Part shown: piece after piece, positions 13,466-25,962 of the stretch
How the letters are laid out: every line of letters starts with the position of its first letter
How positions within the stretch are numbered: the first letter of the stretch is position 1
NCBI GenBank assembly: GCA_951802425.1
Contig: OX637797.1
Location: forward strand, 2,666,001-2,730,000
Direction: 5' to 3'
Length of the DNA stretch: 64,000 nucleotides
Source of the DNA: Clavaria fumosa
Lineage: Eukaryota; Basidiomycota; Agaricomycetes; Agaricales; Clavariaceae
Made by a program: the position numbers and the translations under genes
The notes under the pieces: generated by a model
Told to the model about the DNA's origin: nothing
Seen by the model: the letters and a program-made list of their open reading frames with translations, nothing else
Database searches by the model: none

Positions 13466-15504
13466 CTATGAAACTACCAGGGTTAAATACGTGGCATCCT
13501 GAATAAGTAACTTTATATCTTTCGTATTTGTCGGCCAGAACGAGCTGCCATCATACAGCTTCAGCCGCCCTTGCGCGGAGGAATGAACGAGAAAGCTTAC
13601 AGCGGTAGGAAGCGGGTAAAGTCGCAACGAATGGTCGTAGTCAGCCAGGGTAGGCTGAATGGCCGTCGTTAATGGTGAGAGGTGGCCCTGATCGAGGATT
13701 GTCTGCACAAGCTGATTCCGGGTCAGCATCTGTCTCGACCAGCAGGATTAACTTACATATCTTTTTAAGTTGTCGGTACCCGCCTCCGGTTTCAATCCCG
13801 CGACATTTCTCAGCATCCTGGACATCGTATTCTCCCTGAAGACGACGATTTCTTGGTTGAAGAACTTGATCCGAAACGGATTAGTCCCAAAGTGGATGTG
13901 TGGTACCTTGGCCTTGAGCCGAGAGACCACAGAGGATAAAATAGGACGACGAGGGAATATTGAATTGATAGTCTGATCCGAAGGCCCTGGAATAAGAACA
14001 AAGTAGGTCGTGCGTGTGATGAGGGGGTAGGAGGCAATCAGGTCAGCCAGTGCGTCAAAATTCTCTTTATTGCTTGATGAATCAGTGCGGGACAGAAAGC
14101 TATGTTGTGGACCAACCTTGATACTCCAATAAATCTTTCCCACTTCCTGAAGCCATCGATCGACTCATAAAATCTCCACACAAGACAATGACTTTCGGAA
14201 TAAAGTTATTCTCAACGCAGTTGTCAAACATCTTGCGCAACCCGACAAGTGTCAAAGGATGGTTGAGCCACACATCAGAGAGGAAGAAGAAATTGAGGTC
14301 TTCGAGGTCAGTCCGGATGCGGGGTGCGAATGACGCCTGATGACTAACAGTCAGAGCTGAGATAAGTTGAAAAATGGGGCGTACATCCTCAGCCAAGGAG
14401 GTGGCGCCTTTTCCAAGGAAATCGATGTGACCATATATTGACCTACGAGCGTCAGCCATTGCATGTATGATACTATACAATTTTACTCACCGTGCAATTT
14501 CTCGTGTTTCGCAAGGCGGCTGCCCTATCGCAATAACCTCAAGTGTCTCTTCATCTGTGTACTCGCCTTCCACAAGGGCGAAGCCACCCTCTGTAAAAAA
14601 ACCTTCGCCTGGTTCATCCTGTGGTAACTTAAACAAAGGCTCTGAAAAACAAAAGTAGCACCCACTAGCTTCGAAAAATCAAGGACTACACTGCCATCTG
14701 CATCCTCGATACACAACTTGCCTTCTTTTGAGTGTGCAAGCATCCCCAAAAGTAGGAAGCGCTCTCCCGCTCGACCGAGGAGTTGCTTGGTAGATTTTAA
14801 CTACAGACTGTCAAATTTGAACACCAAAGAAGTTGATGAGCTGACCGTCACTAGGCGTTCACGATCACGGGAGGGAACCATAGACGGTGCAAAATGCTCG
14901 TTACGAAGTACGCATTGCTTGATGATATGGAGTCTATTCCTTACAGCAAGAACACGGGAGTCTGCAGACCCGGAGGCAGTCAGCGGTACTGATGCTCTGA
15001 GAAACTGGTCAACTCGCGTAAAAGAGGCCATCTTCAATAATAACCTTTCGAAAGTCCCTCGCTCTAGTGACCAATGCCAAAGAGGCATCTCAAACGCGTC
15101 GATAAAAAACAAGTGACTGTCAGGATTGAGGCTCTCATAAACATTATCGTTTGCCCGGTTATCATTGTCCTGCAAAGCTCCGTACACTCGTCGGAGAATT
15201 TCAAGTGACACTTTTGGTTCAGCATCTGGATTTGCGGTTAACCAGCAAATTTGGGAAGTTCTCGTAAAACGCAGACGCGCCGTCTTGTTTTGTATATTCT
15301 TTCGCGAGCGTCTCTAGTGACGATTCCGTCTCTTCCTCTCTAATCCCATGGTGGTTGAGAATGTCCTCCAAAAATTCGACAACTTCAGGCCCAACAGAAA
15401 AGCTATATTTTCGGAAAACCTTTACAGGACTATCAGATATGTAAAGGAGCGCGCGCCTACGAGATTCGCACCTGGATTATTGTCCTCGGGTTGTGATCGG
15501 ACAT
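13466..15504 (-). CDS. DPB2: DNA polymerase epsilon subunit B (Dpb2/POLE2)
   Basis: Second subunit of the leading-strand replicative polymerase epsilon, also part of the CMG-bound replisome. I recognise the inactive calcineurin-like phosphoesterase core of the POLE2 family: [51 protein letters not shown] and, at the C-terminus, [12 protein letters not shown] followed by [11 protein letters not shown]. The start comes from a short first exon at 15504 ([11 protein letters not shown]). Its GTGCGA donor joins to an AAAG acceptor and gives [17 protein letters not shown], matching the family N-terminus in phase. At least five introns interrupt the gene. It is divergent from the PHAF1 gene, with only 92 bp between the start codons. 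Confidence 0.93.
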
Positions 15505-15596
15505 GCCGTTCAAAGATGGGAGCACAAAAGCACATGACCGTGCGCATGCGTGGTGGTGAGCCAGCCGATCATAACGGTGGTTGACACTGCGAAGTC
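15505..15596. promoter_or_regulatory. short bidirectional promoter POLE2/PHAF1
   Basis: 92 bp separate the two divergent start codons, so both 5' untranslated regions and core promoters must overlap here. I see no TATA box. ATCATAACGGTGG is present but not assignable to a factor. Confidence 0.5.
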
Positions 15597-17111
15597 ATGT
15601 TGTCTGCGCTGGAGCTCGATATCCGGCCAGGCATCGGTCTAGGCATGTTTGAACTCGGTGAGGAGTCTTTCACTCTCTCTTAAACTCGACCCCTGAACAT
15701 CCGCCTAATTTTTTGCTGCAGGTACATCGTTGTGGACAATTCTGGAGACAATACGCAAGTTGCAGCACATGTTCCCGCAGGTGGATGTCAAATATGACCC
15801 GGACTTCTCAGCGACAACTCCAATTATTCTTCACCTTCGCCCTCACTTGGATCTGCTCTTCTCTGGCTACCACCAACGGCTGCATACCATCTGCGTTCGG
15901 AAGCTCCGTGTTCCTCACCCGCCAGTCATCTTGAGATACGAAGATGCGATCCTTTCGTCCACCGAAAATGTCCTCCGGAGGCTGAACGTCAAGCGGACGT
16001 TTGGGCCCACATATCCTGGAGATGATCTGCGCTACCCTGGCATTATTTTCAGCTTTGAGGACGACGGACTGACCGAAGGTTTGAAAGGAACGAAAGGCCA
16101 AGCAGAAGACAAGATGCAAGAGGTGAAGAGAGTTCTGGTCTCGCAGAAACCTCGTGAAGGCGATGTACACGACGCTTTAGATGAAGTGGCAGAGTGTCCA
16201 GTCATGGCTGGAGATATCTCCCGTGCCATCGCCAAGGTTATTTCATGACGTATTTCTATCTACCTCTGCTCATGCTTGCCTTCAAAGATACACAATGGGA
16301 TTTTCTTACACTTTTACCAGTCATCAGGTCCACCGATCCAAGTGCGGATTGGTGAAACTACTGCCCAAGATTTGTTTGTAGATCTCGGACCTCCGGTTCA
16401 GATTCACTACAAGGATGATGAACGTATGAGGATCCACTCCAGTCAAAGTAGCGAGGAAGTTGAGCCTTGCTGTGCGTCTGACTGTTGCGCGTAAACAGCC
16501 AGCTGTTGAGTGCCCCGCAGATTTCTACAACTATTTCCATCTTGGTATAGATTTTCTTATCTCCGGAAACACCCATACTATTCGCAAAATAATTCTGCAT
16601 TCGAACATTGTAAGTCAAAGAGAAACAACCAATTGGTGTATTCCCTGACTGGCTCGCTTGTAGCCTGGTTCCCCACTGTTCCAACGTTATAAGCGATGTC
16701 CTTGGGAGATCGAAGGAAGGCCGGAAGATGATGAAGATGGTGTGTATAGTGATATCCGTTGTATAGGCTATTGATTTCTTTCGTGTTAGATACGCCGCCG
16801 CGTACGCATTTCTTCGAACGCGTGAGTGGTATTTCTTTTTATTTGGGTTGGGTTTCGATAAGTATTTATTCAATCACAGTACGAAACTATAAATCATTTC
16901 CTGAAGCTGGGCGAACAAGCACCATCTATGCCATTAGATCGCACTGACGACGAAGATACTCTCACCCTTCCCAGTGCAACGACCCGTGAGTGACACCGGT
17001 TTATTTTGCGCTTCTCTGGCAAGAACTTCAAGTCTAGGTCTACTAGGCTATGATGGAATTGTTTTAGAGGTGACCGAAGCTTCACAGGTAGTCGCCGTTA
17101 TACTGTTCTAA
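15597..17111 (+). CDS. PHAF1 / UPF0183 family protein
   Basis: A member of the PHAF1 (human C16orf70, UPF0183) family, which with BCAS3 is linked to phagophore assembly in animals. Exon 1 (15597-15657) gives LDIRPGIGLGMFELG. Exon 2 gives TSLWTILETIR, VDVKYDPD, LHLRPHLDLLFSGYHQRLH and RTFGPTYPGDDLRYPG, all strong family signatures. Later exons give IRIHYKDD-type and FYNYFHLGIDFLISGNTHT with KKIILHSN-like KIILHSNI, then PLFQRYKRCPWEIEG. The final exons end in YDGIVLEVTEASQ and the hydrophobic VVAVILF before TAA at 17109. Seven introns were placed. One uses the weak donor GTTATT after ISRAIAK. The protein is close to full family length and convergent with the small coiled-coil gene downstream. 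Confidence 0.92.
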
Positions 17112-17284
17112 TGAGACTCTGGCTACACAACTCTTTTGCTATGCTATAGCAGCCAGATGCATTGCTAATGACGCCATGTATGTGTTGTATTAGTAGCTAG
17201 ACCACGCCGGTCGAATGGGCATCACAAAGATCGAATCAATCCTTAACGCGGAATGTATATGCTACAAGGAGTTGAATAGTATTC

Positions 17285-17820
17285 CTACAGATCGATTTCG
17301 CCTTCTTGTTCATCGTCTGCGCCAGTGCTACCCGTTACCGTTGTATCTTCGATCGTTGGTCTTGAGCCATGCCGCACCGTGGAGTCCGAGGCAGGTTGTG
17401 CTGCATTCGTTGTCAAATCGTAGTGTCCGCCGTGCAGCGCGCCTTTGTGGGACAACGCGAACCTCAGAATGACGATTCGTTCTTCCTGAGAGCTACTGTG
17501 ATCGCCAGGTCGGCGCTGAGCCGTACGCAAAGAAGTTATGCCAGTGGAAGTTGACCCACATAACCTCTTTGTTCTCTTCCAGAGCGTTTGCAAGGTCTGG
17601 ATCAACGGTTGTTCCAGGAGAAGGTTTTATACATTCAAGAAGAATATCTTGGGTAGCCTTCAAATGTTGGAGAGATAATTGGAGTCGGTTGATCTCTAGT
17701 TCGTTTCACCATCCATTTCAAGAGAATGGCAGTAAGCCTACCTTGATGGATGATATCTACATGCAACTCAAGTGCCCGCTCGAGCGTGAAAGGCTGCCGG
17801 TGTCTTGGAATATAGTGCAT
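17285..17820 (-). CDS. small coiled-coil protein, uncharacterised
   Basis: Unrecognised small protein of roughly 150 residues. Three exons fit in phase. The first runs from ATG 17820 to a GTAGGC donor (MHYIPRHRQPFTLERALEL). The second gives EINRLQLSLQHLKATQDIL and a likely amphipathic helix ending LANALEENKE. The third begins EERIVILRFALSHKG and ends in an acidic tail DDEQEGEIDL. The heptad pattern in the centre suggests a coiled coil, so it could be a small subunit of a larger assembly. Its start codon lies only about 40 bp downstream of the stop codon of the nucleotidase on the same strand. It is convergent with PHAF1. No function can be given. Confidence 0.65.
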
Positions 17821-17859
17821 ATGGTAGAAATCAATTTCGAATGCCTGCCCTGTGCGTGA

Positions 17860-18865
17860 TCACGGGTGGCGGATAAAGACGTCTGGCCATATTACTCTCA
17901 GCTCTTCCAAGTCATGAATTTGCACCACACGCTCAGACGCTGCATATGGCGAGACGCCGTTCCCATGCGTCCAAGAATTCTCGAGGTTGACCCCAGGCTC
18001 AATCTCGTGATAATGAACACATCGCCCCCAGCCGAGACTGACGGCGGTCTCGACGTTGCGTCTGCTGTCGTCTATGAATAAACATTTAGATGGATCCGTC
18101 TTCGCTTGTTCCAGGGCCTGAGTCGAGTCATGGTGAGGAAAACAGGTAGGGACACAATCGCGTTGTTCACCTGTTTGTAAAACTCGGGATCGGGCTTGCA
18201 AGAAAAATTTGGGTCTGTATAATTGCAGTACACAAGACCTTCTATCTGATCATCCAGACCCAAAATGCGAAGTACTCGTTCAGCATGCTAGAGCACTAAA
18301 TGTAAACAATATGTGATGTTTTGTGGAAGAAATTACGTGCCAGACGGTATGCGTTTGTGAGAGCCCATACCCGGGCTTTCTTTCTATCAATATCCTGGAA
18401 TAATTTGCGAAGGCCTGGCTGAGGCTTTAACATATCCTCCAAAGGAAGCGAGCCGTCGCATTGGCGGTCATAATCTAAAGGATCTTTTGAAAGCAGCGTG
18501 TGTCAACATGGCAGGCGAGATGAAGCAAAGGGTTGCCTCACCAATAGCGTGATGGCGGACCAGGCCTCGGAGGGGATGACCATAGGTTGAAAAGTACTGC
18601 ATATGAAGGTCGGCAACCTCATTGGTGATCAGACCATGAGCAACAAAATAAGCTATCAAACTTGAGACGTTCACTACAGGCAGCCTGGTACCAACGGATC
18701 TCACCGTAGATGTTTGCACGCATTGCTTCGGCGACGCCGCAGCTTTGAGAGTACAGGGTATGATCGATGTCAAACCAGATGACGAGACGGTTATCTGCGA
18801 AAGCTTGTTAGTGGTGCCCTAATAAATTGTCGCGCATCTCCTTCACCTTCTTCTTCTCTGTCCAT
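17860..18865 (-). CDS. pyrimidine 5'-nucleotidase (HAD superfamily, Sdt1/Phm8-like)
   Basis: A HAD-family phosphatase that dephosphorylates pyrimidine (or general ribo-) nucleoside monophosphates, like yeast Sdt1 and Phm8. Motif I is WFDIDHTLYSQ, with the two catalytic aspartates in DID. The cap-region signature YGHPLRGLVRHHAIG follows. Then come WALTNAYR (motif II type), VYCNYTDPNFSCKPDPEFY (motif III lysine) and KCLFIDDSRRNVETA (motif IV). The start is a six-codon first exon (MDREEE) at 18865, whose GTGAAG donor joins in phase to DNRLVIWFDID. Several introns of about 50-60 nt separate the motifs. The C-terminus ends VIWPDVFIRHP. Confidence 0.92.
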
Positions 18866-19271
18866 CACAGGTGCGTGCAAGCCCCGCTCAGTTTCTGACA
18901 CTTGAAGGTCAGTCTAAAATATTGTGGAAAGCAGACTGGGGTAATGTGCAGTGAGCAGAAACTTCGTTTGGCTGAGCTCTGCAAACGAGTGGGGCGGGCC
19001 AGGGGCCTAATGCCTGTAGTATATTGAAGTAACTAGTAGTCCGAAGTAGTAGTATTCATAGGAACAGATGAAAAAGAGTTGACTGCGAACGCCTAAACAA
19101 CCCAAACTCATGAATTAGGCCTTTTAAAAAAGATCAGCCTTCTCAAAATAAATTTAGGTTCATTTTCTCTCACTAAACGTATGTTTTGTTTGGTCCATAC
19201 ATGACCACGACGTGACTCTAGTTGGGCTGGAAAGTCCCCAACTTCCAACTTTATCGCGCCCAGTCATAGCA
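18866..19271. promoter_or_regulatory. divergent intergenic region nucleotidase/FunK1
   Basis: Contains the upstream regions of the two divergent genes. The segment around 19017-19060 is rich in TAGTAGT-like triplets. An AT-rich stretch at 19128-19195 precedes the kinase. No factor site can be named. Confidence 0.3.
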
Positions 19272-21767
19272 ATGACAACGCCCAGCCCACCCCGTCATCT
19301 TCACAACACTGTTCATGAAACCCCATTGTGCCCCAGAGTGCGAGGGTCCAAGAGCTATCAGTCAGGCATCCTTGACAATGGTCGGACAGCCGTTCTGGAA
19401 GAGTTAGGCAGATCTATCCCGGAGGTGTCTGTCGAAGACTTCATACGTAACTATCTGCCACTCATTGGTGTCAATATCAATGAGATTATCAAGGAGCTGC
19501 GCGAGGAGGGGCACATCTCGCCGGAAGGGACGTGGTCAACTTTTCCAAATGATCCAGCTGAAAGCAAGAAAACCGAGGCCAAAGTTTTTACGCCTTTCAA
19601 GGTGATCTTGGACATAATCGCGGAATACGTTTCCGAAGCTCTCAGCCACACTCCGACTCTGGAATTTGTTGACAGCCCTTCAAAGGCACCATTCGCCGAA
19701 CGCGGCAACCTCACTTGGCCAGATGGGTATGGTCGGCTGAAGGACAAGAAAAGTGTCTGCGTCCCAAAAATTACAGAGAAAGCCAAAGCCAAGAAACCCG
19801 TCAAGGCCAATGTGCCGGTATCGACCCATACCCTGAGGAGTCAGATGAACACGAAAGAGAAGGATACCATTCCGAACTTGGTATCGGCTGACCATTGGGA
19901 TGATATTTGCATTCCGTTTGAGTTCAAGAAGACCAACACAATCGCGAGCGTTGCCGATGTGAGTTTACATTTAAATTCCCTTGCCCGAGAAATGGATTCA
20001 CCATCCCTTTAGAACAACCGTAAAATCGTTTGGAGCATGCACCACATCATGTCAAATGATCCTTGCCGCCGATTTGTCCTCGGTTTGACGATAGAGAATA
20101 CATCTATGAGAATCTGGTATGCCAACCGCTCCAAAGTTTTCGTTATGCAGCCGTTCAATTTCCGACGCGTATGTCCTATTTATCGCCTACATCGGAGATC
20201 CTGCTGATTTAGAATTCTCAGGAACCTGCGACCTTGATATCGATCTTCGCTTCCTTGTCGTTCGCCAGCGAGATTGACCTAGGATGGGATCCTTCAATCC
20301 GACGAGCTCTTGTGGACGGAAAGATGTGCTATGAGATCGTGGTGCATGAACAACGAGATGAGCAAATAGTTGAGAGGGTCTACCGCACTTCCAAGGTCAT
20401 CTCCGATATCGGAGCGATTGGCCTTCGTGGCCGAGGGACCCGCGTCTTCCAGGCCCACCTGTTGGATGAGAACAAGGAGGTTGTTGGCGATCCGGTAGTT
20501 CTCAAGGATGCTTGGGTAGACGTCACTCGCCTCCGGGAAGGTGGAATCCGTGAGGCCCTGCTAGAGAATGCCGACGAACAGGATCGCAAGGTACTCGAAA
20601 TGCATATTATGACTGTTCTAAGCAGTGGAGATGTTCTCATCAACGGCGAACCTGACGACACTCACAAAATGCTCCGTGATTTATCTCTTCCCGATGGGGC
20701 TACCTTCTGTTTACAACCGGTAGTACCCCCACCGCGCCAGAGCTACCTGGGTGAAGGGGAGAATTCACAGCGGGATTATGCATTCCAGCGCGCCCCACAC
20801 TCTCGCCATCGGCCATACCCGGGAAAAGTTCACCATAGGGTAGTATTCAGGGAAATTGGTACACCCATTGACTTGCTCCCAAACCTGAAAGATGTTCGCG
20901 TTGTAATGGTGGACATAGTTAAGGGTCAGTCTTTATGTCTTCATCGTTATGGTTCGTTGATCTTGTGCATCAAGTTCTTCAAGTTTGCCACAAGTACTCG
21001 TGGGTTCATCGAGATATTAGCGCCGGGAATGTCTATCAGTTTGAGGGCCGCGGGCTGCTGGGCGATCTCGAGTATATGAAGGTTATTGGGCAAGAAGCGG
21101 CAAACGAGGTCCGCACGGTAAGCTACTCCAGTCTAGCGGTGATATTAATACTTTTACGAGCCGCGTCCAGGGAACTCTCGATTTCATGGCGATTGAGATT
21201 GACAGCTATCGATACTTGTTTAGGCCCAGAGCACCCATGCCGGAGGGTGTGGACATCCTGGAATGGCCTATACCCCCCCCTTTCCACTACAATCCACTCC
21301 ATGACCTCGAGTCAATTTGGTGGGTTGGAGTGCGAACGATTTTTACCTGTGGTGTTGATGGAGTGGACGATCCCTCTGCTTTGGAGGAGCAAAAACGGAA
21401 CGCATCCCTTCTTTTCCCCCGTGCTCTTAACGTAACTACGCGACGCGACGCGATGCAAGATGGAGAAAACTTCGTACGGAAAGTCACGAGCCTTTTCAAG
21501 CCCTTCCACTCGTTTGCGATCGCCTTGGGATACTGCCGAAGCCTTCTGGTAGATCGGTACCAACGGGCAGAATGTGGCCCAAACATTGACGAGGCAGCCT
21601 TTACTGGCATTCACGATCAGTTTGTGAGGTTTCTCTCGGGGGCCAAGGTAGATGTCAAACTTGTCTTGCCAGGGACAGCACGGAAGCATCCGCGGGAAGG
21701 AGACGTGGATGTGGTATTGGAATTGGCTGAGGCTGGGCCTTCGTCCTCAAAGAACAGGCGTGTATGA
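19272..21767 (+). CDS. FunK1-type fungal protein kinase
   Basis: A kinase-like protein of the fungal-specific FunK1 family (Pkinase_fungal), which is expanded in multicellular basidiomycetes and has unknown substrates. I use ATG 19272 (MTTPSPPRHLHNT). An earlier in-frame GTG is not a credible start. The N-terminal half gives SVEDFIRNYLPLI and a beta-rich region with MRIWYANRSKVFVMQPF. The catalytic loop reads SWVHRDISAGNVY, so the HRD motif and the following Asn are intact. The usual DFG is replaced by GLLGDLEYMK, the normal FunK1 form. It is followed by TLDFMAIEID and YNPLHDLESIWWVGV, equivalent to the activation and APE regions. Four introns were placed (donors after VAD, NFRR, VDIVK and EVRT). 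The tail ends SSSKNRRV. Confidence 0.92.
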
Positions 21768-22221
21768 GTAGGTACCAAGTTAAATATATGTCTTGTCTGT
21801 CACAGACATCCCAGCACTGTGTAAAGAATATTACAGCTGTTTGCGAAAATTATTGGCAGCGCGTCGACAAGCGTCGACAACATAACTAGTTTGTCTGCTT
21901 CACGCGTTCCGTTCTGTTGAAGCGGACTGTCAAAATCACATTTGACACTCCGCCTGCCTACCAGATATGGTTATCGTTGCCGTTGTGTAAACTTTTGCTG
22001 TCCGTACCAGCTAAGAGTACCTCAGAAACTGCATACTCGTTCTGGTTCGACCTTGCACACCTGTGAGCATCGTTCTTGTCTCTTCAGGATGGCCCGAAGG
22101 ACATCCCAGCCTAGAAATCGCCTTAGTGGCGAATGTTGGGGATGGATGGGTGTGTCCGCCTTCGGATGACATCTACCGCGTAGTCCTGGTATCGATGTGC
22201 TGACTTTGCTTCCCCTTGCAG
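21768..22221. promoter_or_regulatory. eL6 upstream region with likely 5'UTR intron
   Basis: The eL6 ATG at 22222 is directly preceded by CCCCTTGCAG, a good 3' splice site. A 5'UTR intron, common in fungal ribosomal protein genes, probably ends there. A second ATGGCCCG sits at 22089 but opens only a short frame ending by 22169, so it may be a uORF or be spliced out. A perfect tandem duplication of GCGTCGACAA lies at 21861-21880. Confidence 0.45.
21861..21880. repeat. 10-bp tandem duplication GCGTCGACAA
   Basis: Two adjacent exact copies of a 10-bp unit, each containing the palindrome GTCGAC, lie in the eL6 upstream interval. They could be a factor site pair or chance. Confidence 0.6.
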
Positions 22222-22962
22222 ATGGCCCGCCGTTCTGAGCTAGCGACAGGCCAATCTCGTTCAGCGGCTGCTGCCCGACGTACATCTACGAAGCCCGCCA
22301 CCCCTGAACAACCGTCACACGTCGAGAAGCCAATCGGCGGCGAGGCCAACGGCGGAAAGCGTCTTATTCCTGTTGTGAAAGCCCCCCGATACTATCCCGC
22401 CGAGGATGTACGCCAACCTAAGAAAAGTCGCAAGACCCCGAAACCTACGCGCCTGCGCACCTCCATCACACCGGGTACGGTGCTCATTTTGCTGGCGGGT
22501 CGATTCCGAGGGAAGAGAGTCGTGTTCTTGAAGCAGTTAGCCAGTGGCCTGTTGTTGGTCACAGGCCCGTTCAAGGTCAACGGAGTCCCGTTGCGACGGG
22601 TCAACCAAGCCTATGTCATTGCCACTTCAACCAAGGTTGAGCTCAGTGGACTTAAGGTCTGTCTATGTCGTCCTCTTCCGCGCATGATTTTCCTTAATCC
22701 TCGCATCAAGGTTGATGAAAAGATAAATGATGCCTATTTTGCCAAAGATGCTAGGAAGGGTGCACAATCTGCAGAGGAAGAGTTTTTCGACGACGGGAAG
22801 CCGAAAGCCAAGGACGCCTTCCCAGAATCTAAGTCGGCTGACCAAAAAGAGGTGGACAAAGTTGTCATTGCCGCGCTGAAGAAGACTCAGGATCTCGCGA
22901 AATATCTGCAGGCTAGCTGGGGTTTGTCGAAGGGACAGTATCCGCATCAACTTGTTTTCTGA
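22222..22962 (+). CDS. RPL6: 60S ribosomal protein eL6
   Basis: A cytosolic large-subunit protein of the eL6 family. The basic N-terminus ([20 protein letters not shown]) is followed by the KOW-like core: [39 protein letters not shown] and [19 protein letters not shown]. One intron (donor GTCTGT after LSGLK, acceptor ATCAAG) joins to [13 protein letters not shown]. The C-terminus [19 protein letters not shown] resembles the usual eL6 ending. The start is set by the acceptor abutting the ATG. Strong housekeeping expression is expected. Confidence 0.94.
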   Translation: MARRSELATGQSRSAAAARRTSTKPATPEQPSHVEKPIGGEANGGKRLIPVVKAPRYYPAEDVRQPKKSRKTPKPTRLRTSITPGTVLILLAGRFRGKRVVFLKQLASGLLLVTGPFKVNGVPLRRVNQAYVIATSTKVELSGLKVCLCRPLPRMIFLNPRIKVDEKINDAYFAKDARKGAQSAEEEFFDDGKPKAKDAFPESKSADQKEVDKVVIAALKKTQDLAKYLQASWGLSKGQYPHQLVF

Positions 22963-23145
22963 CGGCGTGGTGCTGAGTGATACGGCGCCCTTGGTATTTG
23001 AGGGTGTCCCAAGCGCGCTTCCCAGCACGACCGTTGCATAGTCCTACTGTATAACCTCTCCATGGTCGAGAATCCAGCTTTGCACTTCCGCCGTGTGAAT
23101 TTCATCCAAGTTGAGTTCAGTCCTACAGAAGCATTCCAACGGTAC

Positions 23146-24228
23146 ATGTTGAGGACTCTTCGTATCCCTAAATCTTCTTCTCGCTTCACCCCTTCGCGCC
23201 ATGCACCAACGCTACGGAGGGCCTTTGTGACTGTCCAGACACTCGCCGATGGTTTTCTAGACTTAGCCGTCGCAATCCCATATCCCCAATCGTTCCCACC
23301 TTATTCCAGCACCATCATTCTGCTTGCCATCTCCTCTCGAATCTTCTTCACTGTTCCAGCTTCGATATGGGCATGTGTGCTCTCCCCACTATTAAACCTA
23401 GCTGACCGGAGGCGTAGGCGAAGCGGCGAGAATGGAAAATGGAGGAGCTTGTTGTTCCTGCGCTTCAGAGGTCCAAGCCCGAGATGTACGCCAAGGTTTT
23501 CAAGCAAATGCAGCAGGAAAAAGTTCGTGGCACTAAAGAATCAATACAAAAAGAGCACGCAAGGAGGTCGTCGCAGGAGGTTTGGTATCTTCAATTTCCT
23601 GTGCCCTCACCATTAACGCACCTCGGGTAGTTGCTCGTACTGCAGAAGAAGCTCGCCAAGCAACATCGTTGCAGCCCATGGCCTACCGCTTTGGTTCCTA
23701 TCGCGTCTCAGCTCCCCCTATTTGTTGGAATCACCTATCTTCTGCGATACCTCTCTGTAGACCCAACACCCTTCGCGGTCGAATCTTTCCTGTCGCTCAG
23801 CAATCTCACAAGCCCGGACCCAACTTTCGCGCTCCCGATCGCGCTCGGCATTATCACCCTCGCCAATGTGGAGTCATATAAGTGGTTCCAAACCGACCTG
23901 CAAGCAATGCGTGATGAAAAACACGCTGAAATACAGAGGCGTCAGCGAGCCGAAGGGCGAATCGTGACCTCGTGGGTTGCCATCTTCCGGACTGCAATGC
24001 GCCTCGCAACACCTGTCCGTATCATTGTCGCGGGTGTTATGCCTGGGGTGAGCATTCATCTCATCCCTCTTTCAGGCGTCCCGTGAATTTGTCTAGAGTG
24101 TCGTCATCTATTGGGTGACGTCGGCTGCATTCGGGCTTGTTCAGAATTGGGTATTTGATTGGTGGTACAAATCCCGAAAGCAAAGACCCAGATCTGGCTC
24201 TTCGACTTTACCTCCGACAAAGGTATAA
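23146..24228 (+). CDS. COX18: mitochondrial inner membrane insertase COX18 (Oxa1 family)
   Basis: An Oxa1/YidC-type insertase that exports the C-terminal domain of Cox2 in the mitochondrial inner membrane. The start at 23146 gives a basic targeting sequence MLRTLRIPKSSSRFTPSR. Hydrophobic segments follow (SSTIILLAISSRIFFTVPAS, then LPLFVGITYLLRYLS, ALPIALGIITLANVE, and VVIYWVTSAAFGLVQNW). The matrix loop reads MEELVVPALQRSKPEMY. Exons 23146-23370, 23418-23579, 23646-24047 and 24097-24228 are all multiples of three and give 306 residues. The first intron (23371-23417) begins GCATGT and is a GC-AG intron with a CTGAC branch site; no GT donor keeps the frame. COX18 fits better than OXA1 because of the short C-tail. 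Confidence 0.9.
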
Positions 24229-24794
24229 TTCTGCTGGTAAGCCTATCCATATATGTCAACATTGCGTGATTACAACGTGGTAGAGAGGGAACTCGCTCCT
24301 TTAACGCGCGGTGCCCAACGATCTCTTTCTTGATCTAATCTGACCGTTCTCCTTTATTTGTTCGACTGGCAACGCTCATTTACATCCTCTGTTAGTGCTG
24401 GATCATCAACGTTGGAGTGTTCAGGCCGCGGGGACGACACTTGCGCGGATATCATGATGATGCCCGGACATTCAGTGGCACGGTTCGTCAAGTAGTTCTT
24501 GAGGTGTCGTTATAGGGGTCGTGGTCGACGTACTCTTAGGTGCTCATAATTCACGTCAACCCTCTTGGTGACTCTAGAATATGTTGGCTGAAACCTGATA
24601 ACGTTATCATTGATGGATCTGGGCATTCAAGTCGTGAGAGTCGCTGCGATGCTGTTATATTAGAAAGTTATATTGGTGTTATTCAGTCCGATACACGAAT
24701 CCTCGAGTTTTGAATATGAATTAAGTACATTTCACATGACATCTGGCGAGATACATTACGGCAGGAGGGAGGGCGCAGCTAGGATGCAATACTA
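24229..24794. other. convergent intergenic region COX18/CENP-A
   Basis: 3' flanks of two convergent genes. No gene, repeat or RNA was recognised. Confidence 0.5.
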
Positions 24795-25492
<698 letters not shown>

Positions 25493-25962
25493 ATAATGTA
25501 TTCGAGACCGAGGCAAAGCCACCGGTGTCAACAGCGACAAACGCGTCGTTGCTCAAACCGCGTGCCCATTTTGGGCAAGCATTCCGTAGAAAAACCGTCG
25601 CGGGTCAAAATATTTTACTCAACAAATGCGCTCATTTATGGCAACACTTTGGCCAAATTTAGTGATCATCGCTGTCGAATTCGGTCAATACCTTTTTTTT
25701 ATCCCTCGCTGAGTCTCAGTCAACTGCGGCGCGTGCAACCCTGCTCAACCACAACTTGAAGCTGATCCTGCGCCTGAGCAGAACCGCGATGCATGCGATG
25801 CATGACGTTGTAACCGGGTATTACAGGTATACTGACGTCTGGTATGAATGGTAAGCAAGCCGAAGTCCCCTTTGAGTCTGGTTCTCTCCACATCAACTCA
25901 CTCTCCTCCATGCACAAGGCACCAGGCTCTACCCAATCCTGATGATCGGGTGCCTTTGAAAG
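25493..25962. promoter_or_regulatory. divergent intergenic region CENP-A/Gfd2-like
   Basis: Upstream region of the CENP-A gene. The start of the plus-strand gene is uncertain and may extend leftwards to an in-frame ATG at 25848. A near-palindromic GCATGCGATGCATG lies around 25792-25805. No cell-cycle box was identified. Confidence 0.3.

Noticed and set aside
22089..22169. Upstream ATGGCCCG as the true eL6 start
   Set aside because: The frame closes by 22169 and no donor joins it in phase with the eL6 exon. The ATG at 22222 directly after a CAG acceptor fits better.
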